Assembly (NCBI GenBank): GCA_049509675.1
Contig: JBEKZQ010000006.1
Span: 1 to 32,442 of the forward strand
Direction: 5' to 3'
Origin: JBEKZQ01 sp049509675
GTDB lineage: Bacteria; Planctomycetota; Planctomycetia; Pirellulales; Thermoguttaceae
Length of the DNA stretch: 32,442 nt
Shown here piece after piece: positions 25,438-32,442 of the stretch. Position 1 is the first letter of the stretch. Each line of letters opens with the position of its first letter. The notes beneath the pieces were generated by a model. That model made no database searches. It saw only the letters and a list, made by a program, of their open reading frames with translations, and was not told where the DNA came from. Both the position numbers and the translations under genes were made by a program.

Positions 25438-26751
25438 ATGCACACGCAAGACCTTTCCCAGAATCGCAGAATCGCTAGGCTCACACAGTTGACGCGAGAG
25501 TTGGGGCAGAGCCGGACTCCTGAAAAGACTGGGCCGATCTTGCACAGGGCGTTTGCCGAGGCCGATGGGTTCGTCGTCTCGCTGTTACTTTCGACTCGCG
25601 GTCTGGGCCCCGGCCATTACCGCGTCTTTCGTGCCCGGTTGAAAGATGAGCCGGGCGGCGATCTTCCTGGTCAGGCGCAGGAGGAGCCAGGTCTCGTGCA
25701 ATGCGGTGGCATCTTGGGCGCGATCATCAGGCGCCGCGAGCCGCAACTACTACAGGACGTCGATTGGGCGCGCGACCCGTTTTTCCGCGAGACGCTCAGC
25801 GGGTATACGTCGGTCATGGCGGTCCCGATCACCGGCGATCGCGTGCCGGTGACGTGGGTGATTCTGTTGAAGAGGTCGCCCGAACAATTCACCGTATCGG
25901 ATTTGGAAGAGGCCGTCGAACGGATGGCGTTGGTCGGCGCACTGCTGGAGAACCAGATCCTCGCCGGCGAACTGGCGCGCGCCCACCAGCAGATTGACCG
26001 TGACGCGCGGCAGGTGGGCGAACTCCAGCGCGCGTTGCTCCCGGCATCTCTGCCACGAATCGCCGGACTGGAAATCGCGGCGAGTTACGAGCCATTGGGC
26101 CGGGCGGGCGGCGATCTCTACGACTTCTTTCCTCTCGACGAGTGCCAGGACGGCCGAGCCGATACCCCCACCACCCCCAGTCGCTGGTGCGTCTTCATCG
26201 GCGACATCGAGGGACACGGATTGGCCGCCGCGCTCGTCATGGCGATCGTGCAGGCCGTGCTCCACGTACATCCCGCCGGGATCGCCACGCCCGCGGGCCT
26301 GTTGATGTACGGCAACCGACAGTTGTGCAGCAGCAGGATCGGCGGCCTCGTAACGGCATTTCTCGGCATTTATGAACCGGCATCAAGGCGGCTCACTTAT
26401 GCCAGGGCCGGGCATCCGCCTCCGCTGCTGAGGCGCTCGGCGGATGGGGTGATCTGCGCGTTGAATGGCGTCGGGAACTTCCCGCTTGGAATTGACGAGT
26501 CAGAGACCTTCCAAGAAGGTTCCGTGCAGCTCGAACGAGGCGACACCCTTCTGCTTTTCACCGATGGAATCACCGAGGCGCGAGGCGTGGCGGAAGTACT
26601 ATTCGGCGTTGATCGGCTCACGCGCGTGTTTCGCGACGGAGGCGACCGACCTGCGGAACTCATCGACCGGCTGCGTGAGGCCGTCCGGGCGCACGAGCAC
26701 GGCGAAGCCGCCGGAGATGACCAAACCCTTGTTGCGGCGAGAGTCCTGTAA
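25438..26751 (+). CDS. GAF-SpoIIE PP2C-type serine phosphatase
   Basis: The 437-residue protein (ATG 25438) has a GAF domain at about residues 15-175 (RAFAEADGFVVSLLLSTRGL; YTSVMAVPITGDRVPVTWVILLKR), a coiled linker (ARQVGELQRALLP) and a SpoIIE/PP2C phosphatase at about 205-435. Metal-binding and family motifs are RAGGDLYDFF, IGDIEGHGLAAALVMA, YARAGHPPPLL, FPLGI, LLLFTDGITEAR and DDQTLV. Such enzymes dephosphorylate STAS antagonists in partner-switching pathways. A STAS protein and a HATPase are encoded upstream in the same locus, so it may be the phosphatase of that set. Confidence 0.92.
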   Translation: MHTQDLSQNRRIARLTQLTRELGQSRTPEKTGPILHRAFAEADGFVVSLLLSTRGLGPGHYRVFRARLKDEPGGDLPGQAQEEPGLVQCGGILGAIIRRREPQLLQDVDWARDPFFRETLSGYTSVMAVPITGDRVPVTWVILLKRSPEQFTVSDLEEAVERMALVGALLENQILAGELARAHQQIDRDARQVGELQRALLPASLPRIAGLEIAASYEPLGRAGGDLYDFFPLDECQDGRADTPTTPSRWCVFIGDIEGHGLAAALVMAIVQAVLHVHPAGIATPAGLLMYGNRQLCSSRIGGLVTAFLGIYEPASRRLTYARAGHPPPLLRRSADGVICALNGVGNFPLGIDESETFQEGSVQLERGDTLLLFTDGITEARGVAEVLFGVDRLTRVFRDGGDRPAELIDRLREAVRAHEHGEAAGDDQTLVAARVL

Positions 26752-27044
26752 GAGGGGTTCGACGGTCAACCCCGCCGTCTTAGAGACTCGAACGGGTTTT
26801 GTGGCGGCCGGAGGTGCTAGGAGGGCAAGTCGCCGGACCCGGCGCTGCCTTGGACCAGATGTTCGGACGGCAGGCACGCTGCCCGCGCCGGTCACATCGC
26901 CCGCCGTCGGTCCCAACAAACGTATGGATGGGATGAGACGTGTTGGGAAACCACCCTTCTGACACTGGGATGCTGACCAAAACGGAACGTAAGTAGCGCA
27001 AAACCAAGTCTCATCTCCATTTCTCGCCCCCCTTTCCCAACCCA

Positions 27045-27156
27045 TTATGTGGCGTTTAGCACCGCAGCGACCCTAGAAATCACCAGCGAATCGTGTTTGG
27101 CGCCACATAACTGACTGCGCCACAGAATGTGCGGTTATGTGGTGGACCACATAACC
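27045..27156. repeat. Cluster of four TTATGTGG motifs in two inverted pairs
   Basis: TTATGTGGCG at 27045-27054 is inverted at 27101-27110. GGTTATGTGGT at 27133-27143 is inverted at 27146-27156 with a 2-bp centre. This gives a perfect 24-bp dyad and a 66-bp spaced pair. The 26752-27789 stretch has no convincing gene; 26752-27040 is GC-rich without visible features. The dyads look like binding sites for a dimeric protein. Confidence 0.65.
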
Positions 27157-27439
27157 ACCAAAGATGGGTAGAATGCCTTTGGCGCAAAAACTCCGGAGGA
27201 CGCTAACACTGGCGAGCCGCATGGCGAAGGGGGGGGCCTGCCGGGTAGGCCGTGTGAGCCTGGGCTTCTCTTGCCTAGCACCGCCTGCGCTGGACCAGGC
27301 CGGCCCTCGTGGTCCGGACCCAAGCATGGACCGGCCGCTCCTCGGTAGCTGCCAGGGCTGCGGAAACCTGGCCGTCAAAGCGCGGTTTTGCAAGCCCGAA
27401 AAGCACGGGGGAACGGGCCGACTTTTGCAGTTCTTTCGG

Positions 27440-27457
27440 GTGGTTGCAAACAACCAC
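27440..27457. repeat. Perfect hairpin (GTGGTTG, 4-nt loop)
   Basis: GTGGTTG (27440-27446), loop CAAA, CAACCAC (27451-27457). It is in the gene-free stretch; a U-rich run (GCTGTTTTTCCC) follows about 10 bp later, so it could act as a terminator for transcripts entering from the left. Confidence 0.4.
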
Positions 27458-27594
27458 TTTCGGCGGCTGTTTTTCCCTCTCTGGGAATCCCTTCCCCTCT
27501 CTCCGCCCGCCGCCTGATCAATCTCCATAACTCGTTATGCTGTAACGCTTTACGTGCATCCAGTCGCGCGAGAGTTATATGAACATGGTGCCGC

Positions 27595-27755
27595 AAGTCG
27601 TTTTGTGGCAACGACTTACGACGCAAGCTAAGATAGGTAATTGGCGAAAGATTGCAACGCTAACTTGTTTCATTGCAACGGTTTACAAATTCACCCCTTG
27701 TGGTGGTCGGCCGTAATTACGGAGGGCCAAATTTTGCGACTTGAAACGGCCGTAA
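27595..27755. repeat. Iteron- and palindrome-rich AT-rich region
   Basis: In order: a hairpin AAGTCGTT/AACGACTT (27595-27602 and 27610-27617); ATTGCAACG twice (27651-27659, 27672-27680, 21-bp spacing); a perfect palindrome CCGTAATTACGG (27711-27722); and CGGCCGTAA twice (27708-27716, 27747-27755). AT content is visibly higher than the flanks. It directly precedes the first gene of the right-hand module, so it may be an origin or an autoregulated promoter. Confidence 0.6.
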
Positions 27756-27789
27756 ACCATTACACCCCAATTTGATAGGAGTACGAGTC

Positions 27790-28062
27790 ATGCGTTACAC
27801 GTTAACTTGGTTGTCGAAGGAGAATGCGTTCCGTGTGCGCCGCGAGGATGGCGAAGTGGCGCACGTTCCGGCCGCCATGTTCCGCAAGCTGGCCGGCAGC
27901 GCAATGGGCTTGCGCAGCACGATGAATCAGGCCGTGCGGAAAGCGGGAGAGCCAGTGCGCTTTGAGTACGGCAAACCGGCAGAGTGCGCGGAGAACTACC
28001 AGCGCTCGCTGGTCCGGGCCGGCTCTGCCGATGCCGCGTCTCTGCGGCTGAAGAAGAGCTAG
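27790..28062 (+). CDS. Small basic hypothetical protein
   Basis: Ninety residues from ATG 27790, with AGGAG 8 bp upstream. The first half (YTLTWLSKENAFRVRREDGEVAHVPAAMF) suggests a small beta-barrel; the rest is basic. No family is recognised. It is the first gene after the repeat-rich region and might bind it, which is only a guess from position and charge. Confidence 0.45.
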   Translation: MRYTLTWLSKENAFRVRREDGEVAHVPAAMFRKLAGSAMGLRSTMNQAVRKAGEPVRFEYGKPAECAENYQRSLVRAGSADAASLRLKKS

Positions 28063-28148
28063 GGCAGAGGGCCGTCCCATGGCGCCGTCGGTAAGCCGGC
28101 GCCCCGATGACTGCCCTTTACCCAACCCCATTTCAGTGGAGCAAGATC

Positions 28149-28454
28149 ATGTCCTTGGCAACGGTTTCCCCAATCGTCAGCGATCGCGAGTGGAATGCCC
28201 ACATTCTGGCGCAAGTGGCCACAGGCAAGTTGAACCCTGACCAAGCGGCGGCGCAGCTCAAGACCACTCCCAAAAGCAACGGCAGCTCGTTGACCTGCAA
28301 GGTCAGCGAGAAGGGCGCGCTGAGCGTCTACGGTCTGCAGCGCATGCCGATCACGCACTACGTTGAGCAATGGGAGCGGCTCTTGGCGTTTGCGGATGAG
28401 ATCCGCACGTTTATCGGTGCGCACCCTGAGCTGGCGCGTAAGCACCGCAGCTAG
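28149..28454 (+). CDS. Hypothetical protein of the right-hand module
   Basis: One hundred and one residues from ATG 28149. The N-terminal part (DREWNAHILAQVATGKLNPDQAAAQL) is helical, with a GKLNPDQAAAQL signature that resembles short helical modules of accessory genes. The second part (LTCKVSEKGALSVYGLQRMPITHYVEQWERLLAFADEIRTFI) contains a strand pair and a long helix. No known function. No clear ribosome-binding site is seen. Confidence 0.45.
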   Translation: MSLATVSPIVSDREWNAHILAQVATGKLNPDQAAAQLKTTPKSNGSSLTCKVSEKGALSVYGLQRMPITHYVEQWERLLAFADEIRTFIGAHPELARKHRS

Positions 28455-28527
28455 TCAGCCTTGCCCTACCCTCAGCAGTGTGAGTGCTGGGGAGTGGGCA
28501 GTGCTGATTACCCCCGGAGAGCAAGCC

Positions 28528-28731
28528 ATGACGATTGACATTGCCCGAGCCAAGGCGCGGGAAAGCGCTTACCAGTGGCGCAGACCGTGCTGGGTCGTGC
28601 TGGACCGGCTAGCGAGTGCGCTGGTCGTGTTCTGCGGCCCACATGAGGAGTACCTGGCGAGCGAGCCCAATCGGTTCTTCCCGCTGGAGATTCACTACCC
28701 CGAAGGAGAGTTGCAGCGCCAGATCGGCTAA
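28528..28731 (+). CDS. Small hypothetical protein
   Basis: Sixty-seven residues from ATG 28528, with GGAGAGCAAGCC in front. The sequence (RRPCWVVLDRLASALVVFCGPHEEYLASEP) is neutral and compact. No family is recognised. It sits in a plus-strand run of small genes leading to the VWA gene. Confidence 0.4.
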   Translation: MTIDIARAKARESAYQWRRPCWVVLDRLASALVVFCGPHEEYLASEPNRFFPLEIHYPEGELQRQIG

Positions 28732-28839
28732 CCATCGGCCGGAGCGCACCGCCTACGCCGCAGCCCTGCCAGGACTGCCGCGTAGCTGAGGCGCGAAGTC
28801 CGCGCCCAGCCTGTCACCTTACCCCAGAGGAGCAATCCT

Positions 28840-30000
28840 ATGATCGAGCGAGAGTATGACATCAGCGGGGCGATCGTGTTCTGGTCGCTCCAGCCAACGC
28901 CTTACCAGGCCCTACTGGAGGCGCTGGAGGCCAAGGGCTACGCCGAACCGCTCCTGCGCTATCGGGCAATCGCCGGTTGCGTGGGCGATGAAGCGGCGCT
29001 GGAGTTCCAGACCTGGGAGCAGAGCTTGGACCTGCCCGACCCGGATGAGGGAATCACGCCGGCCAAGCTGGACCTGCCGCGGAACAAGACGCCAGAGGAG
29101 TATTTCGCTCTGTTGCTGGAGCAGGCCGAGCAAGAGGAAGAACAGCGGAAACAGCAACAGCAACAGCAGCAAGCGGATACCGGCAATGAGCAAGCCCCGC
29201 AAACCGGCGAAGACGAAGAGGCTCAGGACGACCAGGGCGAGGAGCAGGGCCAAGGAGTAGGCCAAGGGGGCGAAGACGCTGAAGATCCTGCCGAGATCGG
29301 CGGGAGTGCGGCGGACGGACAGCCCCGGCCTTGGGAAGACGGGCCGCCATCGGCCGAGAACCCCGGACTGGCAGAGCATGAGCAGAACATCGTTGAAGCC
29401 GCCGTAGCCAAAGCCATCGAACAGTACCAGCAACAGCGCGGTTGTGGCAGCGTGCCCGGCGGACTGGCCCGACAAGCGGCGGACCTGCTGCATCCCAAGG
29501 TGGACCCGGCCAAGGAACTGCTGGCCAAGGTCCAGTATGCCGTGGGCTGCACGTCGGGCTTCGGCGACTTCACCTATCGCAAGTTCAACCGGCGCCAGCC
29601 TGCCGGCGGGGCGCTGCTGCCTGCCCACGTCCAGCCGATCCCCCGCGTCACGGTCATCGTCGATACCAGCGGGAGCATGGAAAAGACCGACCTGGCCACG
29701 GCGCTGGGCGTGATTGCCAACGCGCTGCGGTCCCTGCCCGATCCACGCGGCCTGCGGGTGCTGGCCGGAGATACCGCCGTGGCGTGCGCCAAGAACGTCT
29801 TTCGGCCGGAACAGATTGAGCTAAGCGGCAGCCCGTGGCACGTTCTCTTGGTCGAGGAGTTGGAACTGATCGTCAGCCGCAACGTGTCGGCCGCACTCAA
29901 GGATGAGCTTTCCGAGCAGCACATGCCCGAGCGGCTGATCATGGTGGCAACCAGCAACGATGCCAGCGGGCTGGACGAGGCCCTGTTGCAAGCCAATTGA
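28840..30000 (+). CDS. VWA-like domain protein, altered C-terminus
   Basis: The 386-residue protein resembles the C-terminal half of DUF2201/VWA-like proteins. Residues about 205-260 (VPGGLARQAADLLHPKVDPAKELLAKVQ, then FTYRKFNRRQP) precede the VWA strand RVTVIVDTSGSMEKTDLATALGVI near 271, with the D-x-S-x-S metal motif intact. The usual GGGGTDM loop, which supplies the metal-ligand Thr, is replaced after IELSG by unrelated sequence. The family's N-terminal HExxH peptidase domain is absent; residues 85-200 form a Gln/Glu/Gly-rich low-complexity linker, including a run of seven Gln. AGAGGAGCAATCC precedes ATG 28840. Partner ATPase genes are not nearby. It is probably a rearranged or repurposed member. 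Confidence 0.65.
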   Translation: MIEREYDISGAIVFWSLQPTPYQALLEALEAKGYAEPLLRYRAIAGCVGDEAALEFQTWEQSLDLPDPDEGITPAKLDLPRNKTPEEYFALLLEQAEQEEEQRKQQQQQQQADTGNEQAPQTGEDEEAQDDQGEEQGQGVGQGGEDAEDPAEIGGSAADGQPRPWEDGPPSAENPGLAEHEQNIVEAAVAKAIEQYQQQRGCGSVPGGLARQAADLLHPKVDPAKELLAKVQYAVGCTSGFGDFTYRKFNRRQPAGGALLPAHVQPIPRVTVIVDTSGSMEKTDLATALGVIANALRSLPDPRGLRVLAGDTAVACAKNVFRPEQIELSGSPWHVLLVEELELIVSRNVSAALKDELSEQHMPERLIMVATSNDASGLDEALLQAN

Positions 30001-30009
30001 GGAAGACCC

Positions 30010-30198
30010 ATGCTAACCGAATTCTTCGCGATGCGCTGTCTGAAGTGTGGCAACGAGGAGCCCGAGATTCACGGCGCAATCGACTTTATCTCCGGCGGTG
30101 AGCGTTACCAGATGGTGGTCTTCATCGAGTGTCCCCAGTGCGGGGCGGTCGAGTTCATTGTGAAGGAGATGAAAGCCAAAACTCCAGAGGCGGGCTAG
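30010..30198 (+). CDS. Small zinc-ribbon protein
   Basis: Sixty-two residues from ATG 30010, nine bp after the VWA stop. The product is a two-knuckle zinc ribbon: CLKCGNEEPE and CPQCGAVEF each carry a CxxC. A beta-rich middle section (HGAIDFISGGERYQMVVFIE) lies between them. It is probably a metal-binding adaptor or nucleic-acid-binding protein transcribed with the VWA gene. Confidence 0.6.
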   Translation: MLTEFFAMRCLKCGNEEPEIHGAIDFISGGERYQMVVFIECPQCGAVEFIVKEMKAKTPEAG

Positions 30199-30234
30199 GC
30201 GAGGGGTCGCTGAGTTCCCTGGGCAGGGCCACGA

Positions 30235-30795
30235 TTGCTCTTGCTCCGCCCGGCCCGGGGTGCCCGCCGCTTCTTTTTCTTGGTCGATGCGCCTGTCCAA
30301 TGGTACACCGACAAGTTCACCGGCAAGACGATGGACCGACCGGGCTGGAGACGCCTGGAAGCCGACATGATCGCCGGCAAGGTGAGCAAGATCGTCGTCT
30401 GGCGGCTCGACCGGCTGGGCCGTACTGCTGCGGGCCTGACCGCCCTGTTCGAGGATCTCCAGCGGCGCCACATCGGCTTCGAGGCGCTTCGTGACAAGGT
30501 GGACCTGTCCACGGCTGCCGGCCGCCTGATGGCCAACGTGCTGGCCAGTGTCGCGGCCTACGAGAACGAAATCCGCTCCGAGCGCATCCGTGCCGGCCAG
30601 GCCGTCGCGATGGCAAACGGCAAGCGCTGGGGCGGCAGCCGCAAGGGCAGGCGTCTGAAGGTCACCGCCGAGCAAGTCCAAGCCATCCGCCGCCTGAAGG
30701 ACGAAGGCCAGAAAGTTGCGGCCATCGCCCGGGCCACCGGCCTGTCGCGCCCCACGATCTACAGCGTCCTGGGCTCCGCAGCCCAAGTCCCCTGA
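30235..30795 (+). pseudogene. Serine recombinase lacking its catalytic N-terminus
   Basis: The frame from WYTDKFTGKTMDRPGWRRLEADMIAGKVSKIVVWRLDRLGRTAAGL onward is a resolvase/invertase-type serine recombinase. Visible are LSTAAGRLMANVLASVAAYENEIRSER and a C-terminal HTH (KVAAIARATGLSRPTIYSVL). The N-terminal 40-45 residues, carrying the YxRVS-type nucleophile serine, are missing; the sequence before residue 20 is Arg/Phe-rich filler. The enzyme would be catalytically dead, though the DNA-binding end is intact and could still act as a repressor. The 5' break lies near 30284. Confidence 0.8.
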
Positions 30796-30918
30796 CGACG
30801 TTCCGTCCAGGGCGGGAACCGTCGCGCTCCACAACAGCCTTTTGCGGCCGGTCCTGCGCGATTCCCTCGATTGACCGTCCCCGTTAAGCCGCAGTGAGCA
30901 CATTCCCAAGGAGTAGCG

Positions 30919-32265
30919 ATGAGCAAGATTGCCGACAAGTTGGACGCCCTGGCCGACCGGCTGCAAAAAGACATCGACCATGCCCGGCGGCCCATGACGC
31001 AGAATCCGACGCCCAAGCGCATGCGGGAGTATAATTCCCGCTTGCACGATGCCAATAACTGGGAGCGTGCGCAGTACGCGATGCGGGCGCTGGCTGTCGC
31101 CCACCGCGCCGGCACCGTGCCGCCGATCCTGGCCAAGCTGGCAACGAAGGCCGACATCCTGCCCCTGGTCCACAAGGGCATCCTCTGCGGCGGCTACTAT
31201 GAGGTGATCCCCGATCCCGAGTACCGGGACAAGAGCGATGCCGGGCTCGTCTTGCAGGCGATGATCGACAACAAGACGCCGGAGATGGCAGCCGTCTGCG
31301 CCGAACGCGACCGCCAAGAGAAGATCGGCCGCATGATCGACGAGCTACGCTTCTGCGCCATCCCGGGTTTCTTTCCAACGCCCGCCTGCATCGTTGGGAC
31401 CATGCTGGACCGGGCGGAGATCGAGCCGGGCATGATCGTGCTGGAACCCTCGGCCGGCATCGGGAGCATCGCCGACGCGATCCGCCAGCGCGTCGCCAGA
31501 ATGCCCGCAGGCCCCGGCGTGTTGATCCTCTGTTGTGAGATCGTTCCCCGGCTGCGCGAGATCCTCAAGGCCAAGGGGCACGTCCTTACCGACGTAAGCG
31601 ATTTCCTTGAGTTGCCCGAGGCCGGAGAGTACGACCGCATCGTGATGAACCCGCCCTTTGAGCGCACACAGGACATTGACCACGTGCTCCACGCCTACGG
31701 CTGCCTCAAGCCGGGCGGCCGGCTGGTGGCGATCATGTCCGCCGGTTCGTTCAGCAACGGCCGCCGCAAGGGCGAGGAGTTCCGGGAGTGGCTCGACGGC
31801 CTGGACAGCCAAGTTGCCCCACTGCCCCAGGACGCCTTCAACGGGCCGGGGTCGTTCCGGCAGACCGGCGTGTCGGCCAGGCTGGTCGTGATCGACAAGG
31901 CCGCAGTGGTCGAGCCGATGGCAATTGTCGCTGTTCTCGTAACCCGCTTACCACGAAAACCAGCCGGCCAGGTGGCAGGATTCGCCGCCGTGCCGGCAAG
32001 TATCAGTGAACCGGGGCAAGTGGCACAGGAATGTCGGAAAATATGCGGTAACGTTGCGGTAATCCCGTGTCATGCGGTTCACTGGGAATTGCGGGTAATT
32101 GAGGGCACTTACCGGCCGTTAACTACAGCTTGCCACACGGTGACGCTCGGGAAGGGCTACGAATCCAGTCGCTACGCCACCATTCGAGTAAGCGTGTCCT
32201 TCGCCATGCTACAGCATCCATTTGGTCCAATAAGTCTTCTGGATCAACGGATCGGCCTCCGGTAG
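30919..32265 (+). CDS. N6-type DNA methyltransferase, abnormal C-terminus
   Basis: The 448-residue product (AAGGAGTAGC before ATG 30919) has a class I methyltransferase core. FPTPACIVGTMLDRA leads to the SAM motif VLEPSAGIGSIADAIRQR near 177, and then the catalytic NPPF near 241, typical of amino-methylating (N6-adenine) enzymes. Residues 1-140 form a helical N-terminal domain of plasmid and phage methylases. The natural family end is near SARLVVIDK (about 333). The remaining 115 residues have no domain character and overlap short tandem repeats, so the original stop was probably lost by recombination. There is no restriction-enzyme gene nearby, so it appears to be an orphan methylase. Confidence 0.75.
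   Translation: MSKIADKLDALADRLQKDIDHARRPMTQNPTPKRMREYNSRLHDANNWERAQYAMRALAVAHRAGTVPPILAKLATKADILPLVHKGILCGGYYEVIPDPEYRDKSDAGLVLQAMIDNKTPEMAAVCAERDRQEKIGRMIDELRFCAIPGFFPTPACIVGTMLDRAEIEPGMIVLEPSAGIGSIADAIRQRVARMPAGPGVLILCCEIVPRLREILKAKGHVLTDVSDFLELPEAGEYDRIVMNPPFERTQDIDHVLHAYGCLKPGGRLVAIMSAGSFSNGRRKGEEFREWLDGLDSQVAPLPQDAFNGPGSFRQTGVSARLVVIDKAAVVEPMAIVAVLVTRLPRKPAGQVAGFAAVPASISEPGQVAQECRKICGNVAVIPCHAVHWELRVIEGTYRPLTTACHTVTLGKGYESSRYATIRVSVSFAMLQHPFGPISLLDQRIGLR
32044..32098. repeat. Tandem TGCGGTAA-type repeats
   Basis: TGCGGTAA occurs at 32044-32051 and 32055-32062 (11-bp spacing), with related TGCGGTTC and TGCGGGTAA at 32073 and 32090. They lie under the abnormal tail of the methylase frame, close to the right edge of the module. 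Confidence 0.45.
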
Positions 32266-32331
32266 GCCCTTGGCCTTCATGGCGGCGCCGTCCCATTCAA
32301 TCGGGCGGCCCAGTCGCAGTGCTAGCCCAAG
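32209..32331 (-). pseudogene. Gfo/Idh/MocA-type oxidoreductase, 3' remnant
   Basis: The minus-strand frame gives LALRLGRPIEWDGAAMKAKG, then LPEADPLIQKTYWTKWML and a stop. This is the typical C-terminus of planctomycete Gfo/Idh/MocA oxidoreductases (xRLGRxxEWDxxxMKAxxxPEAxxxI). Only about 40 residues remain before an in-frame TAA at 32332-32334. It marks chromosomal sequence cut by the accessory module. Confidence 0.65.
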
Positions 32332-32442
32332 TTACGCTGTTGCGCGGGTTGGTTTGTTGTCAGTAAAGGACTTACGTTCATTTTTGGGTCAAAGTCTTCA
32401 CTACATTTGAACAAGTTCGTCAAAGCGCCGCAACCGGCGGGG

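Noticed and set aside
27164..27517. 117-residue plus-strand frame behind the TTATGTGG dyad
   Set aside because: No ribosome-binding site and low-quality, Arg/Pro-rich protein; several frames are open here.
27715..27726. 12-bp match (AATTACGGAGGG) to the 5' edge of the tRNA-Ser as an attachment site
   Set aside because: Twelve-base matches are expected by chance in this length, and attachment sites usually lie in the tRNA 3' half.
29150..29172. CAG/CAA run as a simple repeat element
   Set aside because: It encodes a poly-Gln linker within the VWA protein; ordinary low-complexity coding.

Overview
This window is GC-rich bacterial DNA, most likely from a planctomycete. That is an inference from three things: a 3' fragment of a Gfo/Idh/MocA oxidoreductase of planctomycete type at the right edge, hairpin-forming repeats built on AGTCAGAAGTCAGG-like units, and planctomycete-style recombinase and primase proteins. 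Nearly all genes lie on the + strand.

Three blocks can be seen. (1) Positions 1-5,470 hold a mobile-element replication block: an HTH-like protein, a small HTH protein, a primase-like protein coupled by a GTGA overlap to a primase/helicase-type ATPase, and a small protein. After these come a tRNA-Ser(GGA) and the minus-strand 3' remnant of a tyrosine integrase lying against the tRNA 3' end. (2) Positions 5,470-26,750 hold a metabolic and regulatory island: an sce7726-type nuclease-fold protein, a GAF-AAA-Fis sigma54 activator, acetate kinase, ribose-5-phosphate isomerase, a transaldolase remnant, phosphoketolase, glycogen phosphorylase, a frameshifted diadenylate-cyclase-like gene, a STAS protein, an EmrAB-like efflux pair, a HATPase, a BON protein, a glycogen debranching enzyme and a GAF-SpoIIE phosphatase. 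(3) Positions 26,750-32,442 hold a palindrome- and repeat-rich stretch, then a second accessory module: three small proteins, a VWA protein, a zinc-ribbon protein, a headless serine recombinase and an N6-type DNA methylase. It ends against the oxidoreductase remnant.

The enzymes of block 2 suggest one pathway. GlgX and GlgP release glucose-1-phosphate from glycogen, RpiA (and once a transaldolase) rearranges sugar phosphates, phosphoketolase makes acetyl-phosphate, and acetate kinase converts it to ATP and acetate. This looks like an oxygen-independent, reserve-fed energy module. The most striking non-coding feature is a repeat of about 165 bp present three times. Two copies carry near-consensus sigma54 -24/-12 promoters at exactly the same distance from a conserved core, one upstream of ackA and one upstream of the STAS/efflux genes. 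The sigma54 activator next to the first copy is the obvious candidate regulator. The third copy has lost its -12 element and has been read into the 3' end of ackA. A different hairpin repeat is inserted in frame in the linker of the sigma54 activator, and a relative lies between the two efflux genes.

Functional calls rest on motif recognition by eye. No database search was possible, and taxonomic and regulatory statements are inference.
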